Source: Okeania sp. SIO1I7 (lineage in GTDB: Bacteria; Cyanobacteriota; Cyanobacteriia; Cyanobacteriales; Microcoleaceae). From it: a DNA stretch of 64,000 nt. Of the stretch, positions 46,929-55,737 are shown piece after piece; the stretch's first letter is position 1, and each line of letters begins with the position of its first letter. Under the pieces are notes generated by a model. That model worked only from the letters and a program-made list of their open reading frames with translations. It had not been told where the DNA came from and did no database searches. A program made the translations under genes and the position numbers. The DNA lies in assembly GCA_010672585.1 (NCBI GenBank), contig JAAHGF010000021.1, forward strand, positions 68,992 through 132,991. The letters are read 5' to 3'.

Positions 46929-47471
46929 CTAATATATAGAGAAAGAGTTAATAACTTGCTCAAACTTATCATGCACTTTTTGCCAACGCGCTTCAGTAGC
47001 TGAAATATTTATAGTAAAAAGTTTACCTCGACTAACTCCTACACTTGCTAAATTATGACGCTTTCTCCCATCAGCAAATTTAACAGCATATTCCAATTGA
47101 TAATATGTTTTAGCTTTATATTCTCGTGCTTCTGCACTTACTAATTCTGCTTCCCGACCAGAGTCTGTTGGTGCAATGGCATTTTTGCTCAGTTTATATC
47201 CTACTTCAGTCGGAGTACCCAAGTCAGCCAAAGTTTGGTCTCCGACTACGGGACTAATAACGACACTAACATTCTCAGTGGCCTCAACTAGGTCATGGAA
47301 TACTACATCCGGGCCATCAGATACTTTAACTTCGAGCCAACCATTAGGATAAAGGAATTCATAACCATCAGTTGTATCCACGAAGCTTTGTAGTCCACCG
47401 CCAATAGAAACACAACCTGTTAGTACCAGAGCGATCACTACTAAACATAAAACCACTATTTTCTTTAACAT
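46929..47471 (-). CDS. psbP: PsbP-like photosystem II lipoprotein (CyanoP)
   Basis: This 180-residue thylakoid lumen lipoprotein has a signal peptide with lipobox LTGC (C20), then the PsbP core: TDGYEFLYPNGWLEVKVSDG, DVVFHDLVEATENVSVVISP and YQLEYAVKFADGRKRHNLAS. CyanoP assists photosystem II assembly and binds near D2. Length is as usual for cyanobacteria. Upstream spacer 47472-47960 is AT-rich, with no gene. Confidence 0.93.
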   Translation of the reverse strand: MLKKIVVLCLVVIALVLTGCVSIGGGLQSFVDTTDGYEFLYPNGWLEVKVSDGPDVVFHDLVEATENVSVVISPVVGDQTLADLGTPTEVGYKLSKNAIAPTDSGREAELVSAEAREYKAKTYYQLEYAVKFADGRKRHNLASVGVSRGKLFTINISATEARWQKVHDKFEQVINSFSIY

Positions 47472-47964
47472 TTTCTTTAATCTAGACTCTAAATAACTGG
47501 AGTTGGATTGAATTCAACTGTTCAGTCCCAACACTCAAGTAAATGTATTGTCTCATTAAATCTTGATTAATTTAACAAATTTGTGAATTTAATCAACTTC
47601 AAGAATTAATTTTTGCCAATCAGGAGCCAAAATAATTTACAGTTAAGGTATTTGTTTTGCACTAAGTAATATTTAGATATTGAGATTGAGTTTAGTGTGA
47701 TGTTTTGAGCGATAAATAATTCTGAGTTATGAGTTTAATTCTGAACGAATGGCGAATTTAGCTGGCAATTATGGTAGAAGAATAATTGATTTTAATACTT
47801 AGCGAAATATGATGATTTAGTTGTCTTTAATTGATTGAAGTTCTGAAGATATCACAATCTAATTCTTGATTCTGAATACTGAAATATTTATGCCATTAAT
47901 TACTTTCTCTATTAGCCAAACTTTGACTCATAAATCTGCGGTCAATATCCTGCAAAATACCAAC

Positions 47965-48226
47965 ATTAATTAATGGATAATTGATAATGGATAATTGATA
48001 ATTACCTCTCCCTAAAAGGGAGAGGATTGACAAATAAGGAAAAAAATTATTCTCTTGGTCGATTATATGGCGCAGGTTTCTGAGCCATCCCACCCTACGG
48101 GAAAGCTGCGAAGAGAGAACTCCGTTCCGCTGTCGAGAACGACCGCTTTTTTTCCCTTGAAAAGGGAGGCTTTTAACCAGGATTGTTTAATTATTTAATT
48201 ATTTAATTATTTAATTATTAATTATT
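47965..48226. repeat. R1 repeat, long form, inverted
   Basis: ATTAATGGATAATTGATAAT, CCTAAAAGGGAGAGGATTGA, TCTTGGTCGATTATATGGCG, GC-rich core (GGGAAAGCTGCGAAGAGAGA), CGACCGC, CCTTGAAAAGGGAGGC and TTATTTAATTA iterations. It ends on the stop codon of the MFS remnant. Confidence 0.9.
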
Positions 48227-48430
48227 CAGTAATTCCCCCACTTATTGCCATTACTAACACCAAAAAAATCACCACAATTTGTGTTTTATCTAATACCCAT
48301 CCTCCTAATAGCAGTCCGATTAAAAATCCAATCGCCCAACACTGAACATTAATTGCTAAATAAATACCACGTAAAGATTCTGGTGCTAAATCCGCTACTA
48401 AAGCTGAGGCAGAAGGAGTATAAGAAATAA

Positions 48431-48662
48431 TTACCGAATAATTAATAATTAATAATTAATAATTAAATAATTCGCGCCTTGAAGCCTCCCCTTTTAAGGG
48501 GAAAAAAAGCGGTCGTTAGCGCAGCGCACCCGTTGGGTGGGATGGCTCAGAAACCTGCGCTGTCCGACCATCGACCAAGAAAAGAAAATATTCCTTATAT
48601 TCAATTCCGTAACGGTTTTAACCAGAGGTAATTATCAATTATCCATTATCCATTATCCATTA
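48431..48662. repeat. R1 repeat inserted in MFS gene (copy A)
   Basis: It starts ACCGAATAATTAATAATTAA and ends ATTATCCATTAATGAA. The core AAGCGGTCG ... CATCGACCAAG holds GTTGGGTGGGATGGCTCAGA. Its ends are defined by the interrupted MFS reading frame. Confidence 0.88.
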
Positions 48663-48705
48663 ATGAAAATAGCAAATCAACTTAAAGCTAAAGTCGTCCA
48701 TAAAA

Positions 48706-48919
48706 TATTACCGAATTATTAATAATTAATAATTAATAATTAAATAATTCGCGCCTTGAAGCCTCCCCTTGATCGGGGAAAAAAGCGGTTGAGGGATGGC
48801 GAGGTCCCCTCGCCATATCCAATCAACCAAGAGAAGAAATAATATTTCCTGATATTCAATTTCGTAACGGTTTTAACCTTCTTGTAATTATCAATTATCC
48901 ATTATCAATTATCAATTAA
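48706..48919. repeat. R1 repeat inserted in MFS gene (copy B)
   Basis: It starts ACCGAATTATTAATAATTAA and ends TTATCAATTAATGAA; the core (AAGCGGTTGAGGGATGGCG) is shorter than in copy A. A second interruption of the same gene. Confidence 0.88.
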
Positions 48920-49345
48920 TGAACTATTTCTACTATCCCAGTAATACTGATTACGAGAAATCCTCATCCCCATAATATTGGTGAAATTATTAATGGTTGA
49001 GCATGGCTGAAATTTCGTAATTTTTTCGCAACTGGTAATTGGAATATAACAGTAAAAGCAGTATTTCCTGTAAATATAGCACTGATAATTAGTGATGAAA
49101 AATTTCCTGAAACAAAGTTGTTTAAATATCAAGGTATTGTGCTGTGGTAGAAAGTAAAAAAAATATTCACTCGCACAAAAATAATTAGAGTTATAATGTT
49201 AGGATACAGTTTAATCTCAATATTTGTTCTGTGTTACCAAAAGCTCTAAAAATTAATATCTGATCGAGTCGCAAATTTTTGTAAGTTCAATGATGGTTCA
49301 GTAGTTGTTAATATGTAATTTTGCAATGATTTTAAATTAATTTGA

Positions 49346-49981
49346 ATGATTAATTATCTGAAAGGGAAAGTGGCTGATGTTCAAAAAGGCAGTGGTATTC
49401 GTGTAACTCTAATTTTAGAAGTTAATCAAGTAGGTTATGAGCTACAAATTCTGCCGAGGTTAACTCAGAATTTACAGCAAGGGGAAGAGGTACAAGTTTT
49501 TACTCACCAACAAATACGGGAAGACCAAATGTTATTATATGGTTTTGGTACTTCTTCAGAAAGAGATTTATTTCGCCAGTTAGTAAGTGTTAGTGGTATT
49601 GGCACACAATTGGCGATCGCTTTGTTAAATACTTTAGAATTACCAGATTTAGTCCAAGCTATTGTTGGGGGAAATACTCGTGTCTTAGCCAAAACTCCAG
49701 GAGTAGGCCCGAAAACTGCAGAACGTATTGCTTTAGAATTAAAAAATAAATTGGCCGAGTGGCGACATGATGCTGGCTTAACTACATCAGTACCTGTGGG
49801 AGTTTTGCCCGCTATTCAAGAGGAAGTAGAAATGACTTTGTTAGCTTTGGGATATACAGGTCCAGAGGTAATACAGGCATTGCAAGCTGTTAGTCAAAAT
49901 GCTAAAATGTCCAAAAATATAAATGCAGAAGATTGGATTAGGGAAGCTATTAGTTGGTTGAGTCGTCCTACTCAACTTTGA
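49346..49981 (+). CDS. ruvA: Holliday junction branch migration protein RuvA
   Basis: This 211-residue protein binds four-way DNA junctions and loads RuvB in recombination repair. The N-terminal OB domain is MINYLKGKVADVQKGSG; tandem HhH motifs are LVSVSGIGTQLAIALLNTL and LAKTPGVGPKTAERIALELK; the C-terminal domain III is LLALGYTGPEVIQALQAVS. Length and start agree with the family. No ruvB or ruvC is adjacent. It is followed by a 250-base gap before rpsO. Confidence 0.96.
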   Translation: MINYLKGKVADVQKGSGIRVTLILEVNQVGYELQILPRLTQNLQQGEEVQVFTHQQIREDQMLLYGFGTSSERDLFRQLVSVSGIGTQLAIALLNTLELPDLVQAIVGGNTRVLAKTPGVGPKTAERIALELKNKLAEWRHDAGLTTSVPVGVLPAIQEEVEMTLLALGYTGPEVIQALQAVSQNAKMSKNINAEDWIREAISWLSRPTQL

Positions 49982-50231
49982 AAAAGGCACAGAGAGGAAA
50001 ATACTATAGCGCTACGCGCAACTCAGAACTCAGAACTAAGAAGTCATCCCTGAGCAATTTTGAGCATTTATAAATTCCCGCGCCCTATTTGCGTAGTGCA
50101 ATAGCAAGAGATTCAGACTCACTGCTCACTGCTGATTGAAATCTTATATTCTTTTATTGTCTGGGACAAGTATTTGATGATATAGTTAGTGATTGTAGTA
50201 ATTTTGAGAAAGATTAGTAGAAGTTAAATAT

Positions 50232-50501
50232 ATGGCTCTCAAGCAACAACGTAAACAAGAAATTATTGGTGAATACCAAACTCATGAAACGGATACAGGT
50301 TCAGCAGATGTTCAAGTAGCTATGCTGACCGAAAAAATTAGTAAATTAAGTGCTCATTTAAAAAATAATAAGCAAGATTATTCATCCCAAAGAGGTCTAT
50401 TAAAAATGATTGGTAAACGTAAGCGCTTACTATCATATATTCAGAAACAAAGCCAAGAACGTTATAAAGGATTAATTACTCGCCTTGGTATTAGAGGTTA
50501 G
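50232..50501 (+). CDS. rpsO: Ribosomal protein S15
   Basis: This 89-residue small-subunit protein binds 16S rRNA early in 30S assembly. Family blocks: EIIGEYQTHETDTGSADVQV, LTEKISKLSAHLKNNKQDYS, SQRGLLKMIGKRKRLLSYIQ. Co-directional with and close to the PAM68 gene (10 bases after the stop), probably one transcript. S15 can repress its own mRNA in other bacteria; the leader here was not resolved. Confidence 0.97.
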   Translation: MALKQQRKQEIIGEYQTHETDTGSADVQVAMLTEKISKLSAHLKNNKQDYSSQRGLLKMIGKRKRLLSYIQKQSQERYKGLITRLGIRG

Positions 50502-50511
50502 AAACTTACTT

Positions 50512-51009
50512 ATGTCCTCAGAATCATCACGTCAACCTTTACCTTTTGAGCCTGCTAAAAATCGTAAAAAGCAAGGTAAGAAATCATCTCCCTCACCCAA
50601 AACAAAAACAGTAGAGGAGCAAAAGTCTTCTAATGTAAATCAGCCGAAAAACATTAGTAATCAAAAACAACGCCAACAACTCAAAGGAGAAAATTCTATC
50701 CCTGAAGTAGTTAGTCAGAGAATGATAAGTCGCATGGTGTTATTCTCTGGTACACCTCTAATATTTTCTTTATTAACCTTTGTTATTAGCTACTTTATCA
50801 TTACAAATGATATTTTGATACTACCAAACCAAGCAGTTTTGCTAGTTAGTATGAGCTTTTTTGGTTTAAGTGTTATTGGTTTGAGCTATGGTCTTTTTTC
50901 CGCTTCTTGGGATGAAGATAGAAAAGGTAGTTTATTGGGTTGGCAAGAACTAAAAATTAACTTTCAACGAATGAAAGAAGCCAGGAAAGAAGCCAAATCA
51001 AAAAGCTAA
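50512..51009 (+). CDS. PAM68 family photosystem II assembly protein
   Basis: This 165-residue protein has a charged, basic N-terminus (MSSESSRQPLPFEPAKNRKK) and two membrane helices (about 84-104 and 112-133, LIFSLLTFVISYFII and AVLLVSMSFFGLSVIGLSYG). After them comes FSASWDEDRKGSLLGWQE, the recognisable C-terminal block of PAM68, needed for photosystem II assembly in plants and cyanobacteria. ATG at 50512 is preferred over a GTG-type start at 50485 inside rpsO. The rpsO-PAM68 pairing is a recurrent cyanobacterial arrangement as far as I recall. Confidence 0.88.
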   Translation: MSSESSRQPLPFEPAKNRKKQGKKSSPSPKTKTVEEQKSSNVNQPKNISNQKQRQQLKGENSIPEVVSQRMISRMVLFSGTPLIFSLLTFVISYFIITNDILILPNQAVLLVSMSFFGLSVIGLSYGLFSASWDEDRKGSLLGWQELKINFQRMKEARKEAKSKS

Positions 51010-51176
51010 TTTCCATCTATGATTAATAGTTATAGAGATGAGAAAACCTTGTCTCTAGTACTGTCTTATATTCCCAAACAATTTAATGTGAAAAAATCAC
51101 ATCCACAGAGCAAACTAGAGATTGTATCGGATTTATTAAGAAACGAGTAAAAGTCAAGTTTTATACAGAATAAGGT

Positions 51177-51556
51177 TGAAAGCTCCTCGTCTTTAGGCAA
51201 GGGATGAAAATGACCATTCAGGATCAATCCGGCTGAAGTGATAGAATTAAACTTTGAGTAAGGCGTTTATCTGCACCTGGAACTGTCCTAGTACGGAGAA
51301 ATCCCGGCAAATAAGAAACAACGGTTGATACATTTAACGGCAGTATGACTATATAACTGCAAGCAATGGCAGGACAGGGAGTGTACCATTTTGGCATAGT
51401 GATAGAACCTCCCGGAAGCTAAGAAAAAGTAAGCACAATCTGTATAACTTAATGTCAATACAAGTGAGTGTCTAGGGGCGTTTTGACTCGTCCCACCCGG
51501 ATAAATCTCTAGGTGACAATAAGAAGGAGTGAGCAATGAGTATTTATCCCCTTGCG
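51177..51556. other. Structured non-coding element A, homologous to 55151-55353
   Basis: It starts TTGAAAGCTCCTCGTCTTTA ... GGATGAAAA, continues through about 200 bases of GC-richer unique sequence (AACTGTCCTAGTACGGAG, GGCAGGACAGGGAGTG), then AAAAAGTAAGCAC, GTCTAGGGGCGTTTTGACTC + GTCCC and a final GTATTTATCCCC. The order of conserved blocks is shared with element B at 55151, so the two are related. No frame is convincing. It lies upstream of the DAHP synthase gene. Confidence 0.55.
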
Positions 51557-51663
51557 TAGCATCCTCTTAGAATACCTGTATCTTTAAAGAGCAGGAAGAA
51601 GTCAAAAGTTATTGTCAATATAACCGTAGTTGAACTTACACCTAATTAACTGCAAAAGAAAAA

Positions 51664-52725
51664 ATGATTATAGTAACAAAAGTTGGTTCTCCAGAGGCCG
51701 AAATAGACCGTCTTTGTAATGACCTTCAAACTAATTGGGGTCTAACACCAGAAAAAATTGTTGGGCGCTATAAAGTTGTCATAGGTTTAGTAGGAGATAC
51801 TGCAGACCTAGATCCATTACAACTACAAGAACTAAGTCCTTGGATCGAACAGGTAATGAGGGTTGAACGTCCTTATAAGCGAGCCAGTTTAGAATATCGC
51901 CATGGAGAAGCAAGTGATGTAGTAGTATCTACTCCTGATGGACCTGTAACTTTCGGTCTTCATCACCCCTTAGTTGTAGTTGCCGGTCCTTGCTCGGTAG
52001 AAAATGAGGAGATGATTATAGAAACAGCTCAACGGGTAAAAGCTGCTGGTGCTAGGTTTTTGCGCGGAGGAGCTTATAAACCTCGTACTTCTCCTTACTC
52101 TTTTCAGGGACATGGTGAAAGTGCTTTAGGTCTACTAGCTGCAGCTAAAGAAAAAACTGGTCTGGGGATTATCACAGAAGTAATGGATGCTGCTGACTTA
52201 CCAAAATTAATTGAAGTTGCTGATGTGCTACAAGTGGGTGCCCGTAATATGCAAAACTTCTCTCTATTAAAAAAGGTAGGTGCTCAAGACAAACCTGTAC
52301 TTTTGAAGCGGGGAATGGCTGCAACTATTGAAGACTGGTTAATGGCTGCAGAGTATATTTTAGCTGCTGGAAATCCAAATGTAATTCTCTGTGAGCGGGG
52401 TATTCGTACATTTGACCGTCAGTATGCTCGTAATACTTTGGACCTCTCAGCAATACCAGTGTTGCGATCGCTGACTCATTTACCAATTATGATTGACCCT
52501 AGTCATGGTACTGGTCGAGCTGAATATGTACCAGCAATGGCAATGGCTGCTATTGCAGCAGGGACAGATTCTCTGATGATTGAAGTCCATCCAAATCCAG
52601 CAAAAGCTTTATCTGATGGCCCTCAATCTCTGACACCTGAAAAATTCGATCGGTTAATGCAGGAAATGTCAGTAATTGGCAAAACAGTGAATAGGTGGCC
52701 ACAAGCAGAGCCTGTTCTAGTATAG
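51664..52725 (+). CDS. aroF: 3-deoxy-7-phosphoheptulonate (DAHP) synthase, type I beta
   Basis: This 353-residue enzyme catalyses the first step of the shikimate pathway, condensing PEP and erythrose 4-phosphate. An N-terminal ferredoxin-like/ACT-type regulatory extension (about 1-75) precedes the barrel. Conserved regions: AGPCSVEN (about 107-114), RGGAYKPRTSPYSFQG (137-152), LLKRGMAAT, CERGIRTFD and MIDPSHGTGR. The class I beta form with this extension is typical of cyanobacteria and Thermotoga-type organisms, and is feedback-regulated by aromatic amino acids. It appears monocistronic. Confidence 0.94.
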   Translation: MIIVTKVGSPEAEIDRLCNDLQTNWGLTPEKIVGRYKVVIGLVGDTADLDPLQLQELSPWIEQVMRVERPYKRASLEYRHGEASDVVVSTPDGPVTFGLHHPLVVVAGPCSVENEEMIIETAQRVKAAGARFLRGGAYKPRTSPYSFQGHGESALGLLAAAKEKTGLGIITEVMDAADLPKLIEVADVLQVGARNMQNFSLLKKVGAQDKPVLLKRGMAATIEDWLMAAEYILAAGNPNVILCERGIRTFDRQYARNTLDLSAIPVLRSLTHLPIMIDPSHGTGRAEYVPAMAMAAIAAGTDSLMIEVHPNPAKALSDGPQSLTPEKFDRLMQEMSVIGKTVNRWPQAEPVLV

Positions 52726-52780
52726 AAGAAGGAGTCAGTCCTCAGAATTTAGGAGAAAATCATAGCTGCCGCGATCGTTC

Positions 52781-53153
52781 ATTAATTGATAATTGATAAT
52801 GGATAATTGATAATTACCTCTGGTTAAAACTGTTACGGAATTGAATATCAGGAAATATTATTTCTTCACAGGAGTCGATTGGATATGGCGCAGGTTTCGG
52901 AGCCATCCCACCCAACGGGAAAGCTGCGAAGAGAGAACTCCGTTCCGCTGACGCGAAACGCGACAGCGTTGCGTTACGCCAGTTTTGCGAAGCAAAAGCA
53001 AACGACCGCTGTCTTGGTCGATTGGATATGGCGCAGGTTTCGGAGCCATCCCACCCTTCGGGAAGCTGCGCTAACGACCGCTTTTTTCTCCTTAAAAGGG
53101 GAGGGTTCAAGGCGCGAATTATTTAATTATTAATTATTAATTATTAATTATTC
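52781..53153. repeat. R1 repeat, longest copy, core partly doubled
   Basis: Inverted orientation. The GC-rich core module GTCGATTGGATATGGCGCAG ... GGGAAGCTGCG occurs twice in tandem (about 52875 and 53017), the first followed by the AAGAGAGAACTCCGTTCCGC ... GCGAAGCAAAAGCAAACGAC part. The core therefore behaves as its own module nested in R1. It ends TTAATTATTAATTATTCGGT. Confidence 0.9.
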
Positions 53154-53216
53154 GGTAAACAATTAAGCAAGTATTTATGCTTAATTGCTTACTTGGGATT
53201 TGATGAACGAAAAAAG

Positions 53217-53490
53217 TAATTGGGGCTTGCTGATTAAATCTCAAAGTTTTTACACATAAAGGTTTGAAGATTTTTAGGTATCAAAAAGTTCTAGCTTTTA
53301 GGTAGTTCCGGTTCAAAAATGAGCGTACTTTGGGTAGATTATGGCAGAAAAATTAAGGGACGATTCTTCCAACTACCTCCTCTATAATTCCCCGTTTCTC
53401 CTGTTTGCGGAGCATTCCGTAGGAAATTCACCGATTCTGACTCGGTCTTCCTACTCTTACCACTCATACTTTTTCAGCAAACCCTAATTA
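53217..53490. mobile_element. 274-bp MITE R3, copy 2
   Basis: Left end TAATTGGGGCTTGCTGA, right end TCAGCAAACCCTAATTA. Nearly the same length as the copy at 17246 and the same internal landmarks (TAAATCT, AGCGTACTTTGGGTAG, GGCAGAAAAAT). It carries a CTGTTTGCGGAGCATTCCGT small repeat inside. A partial R1 tail (AATTATTAATTATTCGGTAA) follows to 53526. Confidence 0.82.
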
Positions 53491-53529
53491 TTAATTATTA
53501 ATTATTAATTATTAATTATTCGGTAATAT

Positions 53530-54654
53530 CTATAAATTTTGATTATTTTGTTGAGAAATAATACATTCAACCTGATGCTCAACATTATCCAGTAACTTCT
53601 GCAAAGTTAACAAGCTATCTAGTTGAAATGGAGCTAGATGTTGACGAGAATAAATTTGATTGATTTTAATCTGTAATTGTTTGCCTAATTTCAAGGTATC
53701 TTGACTCAATAAAGATAGCTTTTGCTGTTGATAAAATTTTAAAGCAGCTCCTCTTAATACCTGTAGTGTTGCTTCTTCCCCATAAACTCCTGGCATTACT
53801 CTCAAACGTAATAGTAAATGATTATTTTGATAAATTCTTTCAATCTCTACTTGCCGAGGTTTTTTAACGGGAATTGAACTCATTTTTGTCAGAATTTTAA
53901 GTTCTTTAATAACACCTTCAATTTTTTCTCGTTCTAAGTTTTCAACTACAGATTGTAGAACTCCATCTTGACTCCAAAGAATTTTTCCTTGTGATTCTTG
54001 TTGCTCAAAATAAAGTCTACCAATTCCTGATTCTAAAACTCTTACCATTAGTTCTCTCAATAACTGTTGAGGCTCTAAAATAGCCATAGATTCTAAAGAG
54101 ATATATTGTTGAGAGTTAGGCAGAAATAATTCTAAAACATCACATAAATGATTTTGTGGATTTTGTGATAAATCTTGAATTTGAGGTTGAAGTTTTTGTT
54201 GTTGTGAATCTTGAGATTTTTTAATTAAATATTCTTGACTTGTGCTCTTTTTTTGCTCAGAAAATTGCTGATTTTTTCCTTTTTTAGTAGATTGATGATT
54301 ATCAATTTGTTTCTGATTATTATTGACCAGTTTATGTTGAGAAGAACTAGAAGTGACAGATTTTTGATGACCAATATAGTTTAAATAAGATGATAATATT
54401 GACCTCTGAGTTTCAGAGGAAATTTCTTCCATTACTAGCGAACAATTTAAGTAAGATAATAATCGGCGAGCATAATTTGTAGCAGAAGAATCTTTGATGT
54501 CAACGACACCAAGTCTGACTCGACTACCTTCTACAGATAGAGGTAAAATTTGATAGTGTAGACAGGCTTCAAATGGTAATATATTGTCAATTAGAGCAAA
54601 TATCTGGGGATTATCCATTTGCTTTTCCCCATTATTTTTGTTGTATGCGGGCAT
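53530..54654 (-). CDS. PilB/GspE-N-like protein without ATPase motifs
   Basis: This is a 374-residue protein, possibly from ATG at 54618 (MDNPQIFALIDNILPFEACL) rather than 54654. Residues 1-105 resemble an MshEN/GspE N-terminal domain (HYQILPLSVEGSRVRLGVVD ... ARRLLSYLNC). A Gln/Lys/Ser-rich low-complexity linker (about 105-175) leads to a region like the N2 domain of type IV pilus ATPases (LMVRVLESGIGRLYFEQQ, RLRVMPGVYGEEATLQVLRG). The Walker A, Asp box and Walker B modules that should follow are missing, and the protein ends in an ordinary coiled-coil-like tail. Perhaps a regulator or c-di-GMP-binding partner of pilus machinery, or a degenerate paralogue. Confidence 0.65.
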   Translation of the reverse strand: MPAYNKNNGEKQMDNPQIFALIDNILPFEACLHYQILPLSVEGSRVRLGVVDIKDSSATNYARRLLSYLNCSLVMEEISSETQRSILSSYLNYIGHQKSVTSSSSQHKLVNNNQKQIDNHQSTKKGKNQQFSEQKKSTSQEYLIKKSQDSQQQKLQPQIQDLSQNPQNHLCDVLELFLPNSQQYISLESMAILEPQQLLRELMVRVLESGIGRLYFEQQESQGKILWSQDGVLQSVVENLEREKIEGVIKELKILTKMSSIPVKKPRQVEIERIYQNNHLLLRLRVMPGVYGEEATLQVLRGAALKFYQQQKLSLLSQDTLKLGKQLQIKINQIYSRQHLAPFQLDSLLTLQKLLDNVEHQVECIISQQNNQNL

Positions 54655-54756
54655 TATTGAGTTGTTGGTTTGAAACTAATAGAAATCATCTATTTAACAA
54701 TTGGGATTAAAATAGGCAACAACCGTCTTCACTAGAGTTATTGAAGCTGATTTAAC

Positions 54757-54971
54757 AATTAATTATTAATTATTAATTATTAATTATTAATTATTAATTA
54801 TTACCTCTCCTTGAAAATGAAGAGGATTGACTCAAAGGAAATTTTTTTCTTCTCTTGGTCGATTGGATATAGCGAGGATACCTAGCCATCCCACCCTTCG
54901 GGAAGCTGCGAAGATCGACCGCTTGTTTCTCCTTTAAAGGAGAGGCTTTAAACATTAATTCTTCGGTAAAA
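54757..54971. repeat. R1 repeat, medium form, inverted
   Basis: AATTAATTATTAATTATTAA iterations, CTCCTTGAAAATGAAGAGGA, TCTTGGTCGATTGGATATAG, CATCCCACCCTTCGGGAAGC, CGACCGC, CCTTTAAAGG, TTCTTCGGTAAA. It lies upstream of the PilB-like gene. Confidence 0.88.
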
Positions 54972-55150
54972 AAATGGTAATAATCAAGCAGTTACTATAT
55001 ATATATTGGTGTACTTTTACCATCTGCAAAAAAGTTCTCAACAAATCACACTAAATACGCCAATTACATAATTCAAGTATCTAAATACTCAAATACTCGA
55101 TACACTACTTATTAAGACTATATTATCCTAAAAATTACTCAAAAGCGACT

Positions 55151-55353
55151 TTGAAGGCCCCCATGTTTGAACCGATGGATGAAAACAAGGGAGTTGCTTA
55201 AACTAGACAACTTTAGTTGTCCTGTGCTAATGTTATCAAAAAAAGTAAGCAGAGCAGTAGGTATTGGCCTTAGCTGACTATATAGGGGCACTTTTACTTG
55301 TCCCCAAATAATATATCTTTGGTCAGCTAAGAATAGATGAAGTAACAGGGATT
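55151..55353. other. Structured non-coding element B with 10-bp stem
   Basis: CTTAGCTGAC (55269-55278) pairs perfectly with GTCAGCTAAG (55322-55331), enclosing GGGGCA ... TGTCCCC. The block order (TTGAAGGCCC, GGATGAAAA, AAAAAAAGTAAGCA, TAGGGGC, ATTTATC) matches element A at 51177. It is non-coding. It could be an RNA gene or a mobile-element end; a TnpB remnant lies 100 bases downstream. Confidence 0.55.
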
Positions 55354-55454
55354 TATCTCAACGTTGGCCCTTGACCCGCGCTCTCCCGAAGGGGAGCGTC
55401 GTATGGGAAAACCAATCAATTTTGCGGCGCATGTCAATAGTGTGTTAGAGTTAA

Positions 55455-55626
55455 AAATATGGCTGCTGGGCTAGCAGTTTCAGTCTGTGGAGCGACTGTA
55501 AGACCGAAAAGAGGCTCGACCTTGGAGGCTGGTGCATTGAAGCAGAAAGGCCTAAGAGCGCGATGGTTAGGAATCCCGCGCTGTACCGTCAGGTCAGCGT
55601 CGGGAGGATGTCAACCTCTTGTATAG
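55455..55626 (+). pseudogene. TnpB tail and IS200/IS605 right-end remnant
   Basis: AAGLAVSVCGATVRPKRGST is the usual extreme C-terminus of a TnpB of this group; it continues in frame through GCATTGAAGCAGAAAGG into the structured right end GGTTAGGAATCCCGCGCTGT ... CGGGAGGATGTCAA, the 3' part of an omega-RNA/right end. The rest of the gene is missing. The preceding CGCTCTCCCGAAGGGGAGCG is a perfect hairpin. Confidence 0.8.
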
Positions 55627-55737
55627 TGTCTACTTACAATACCGGGGACTTGAGTCCGGGAAGTAGTCAAAGACTCAATTAATATTTGAAGCATCTTGGT
55701 TAAATTATCCTGCCTAAAATCTTAGTCTTGATAGAGG

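Larger units (their letters stand above)
48221..49130 (-). pseudogene. MFS transporter gene cut by two R1 repeats
   Basis: Three pieces of one major-facilitator gene lie in order on the minus strand. The first (about 49130-48920) encodes SLIISAIFTGNTAFTVIFQL and PVAKKLRNFSHAQPLIISP. The second (about 48703-48664) encodes NILWTTLALS. The third (about 48434-48221) encodes SYTPSASALVADLAPESLRG, IYLAINVQCWAIGFLIG and GGWVLDKTQ. R1 copies occupy the two gaps. The third piece has the MFS motif of late helices and stops at TAA inside another R1. Stop codons interrupt the middle pieces, and the N-terminal third is not found. The gene is dead; piece order is from family knowledge. Confidence 0.75.

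Noticed and set aside
48905-49132. 75-residue cysteine/tyrosine-rich frame
   Set aside because: A neighbouring frame of the same DNA encodes recognisable MFS transporter sequence; this frame is a by-product.
55140-55630. tRNA, RNase P RNA or tmRNA in the GC-richer stretch
   Set aside because: No cloverleaf, no TTCRA loop and no diagnostic conserved motif; the right part is explained as a TnpB tail and IS right end.
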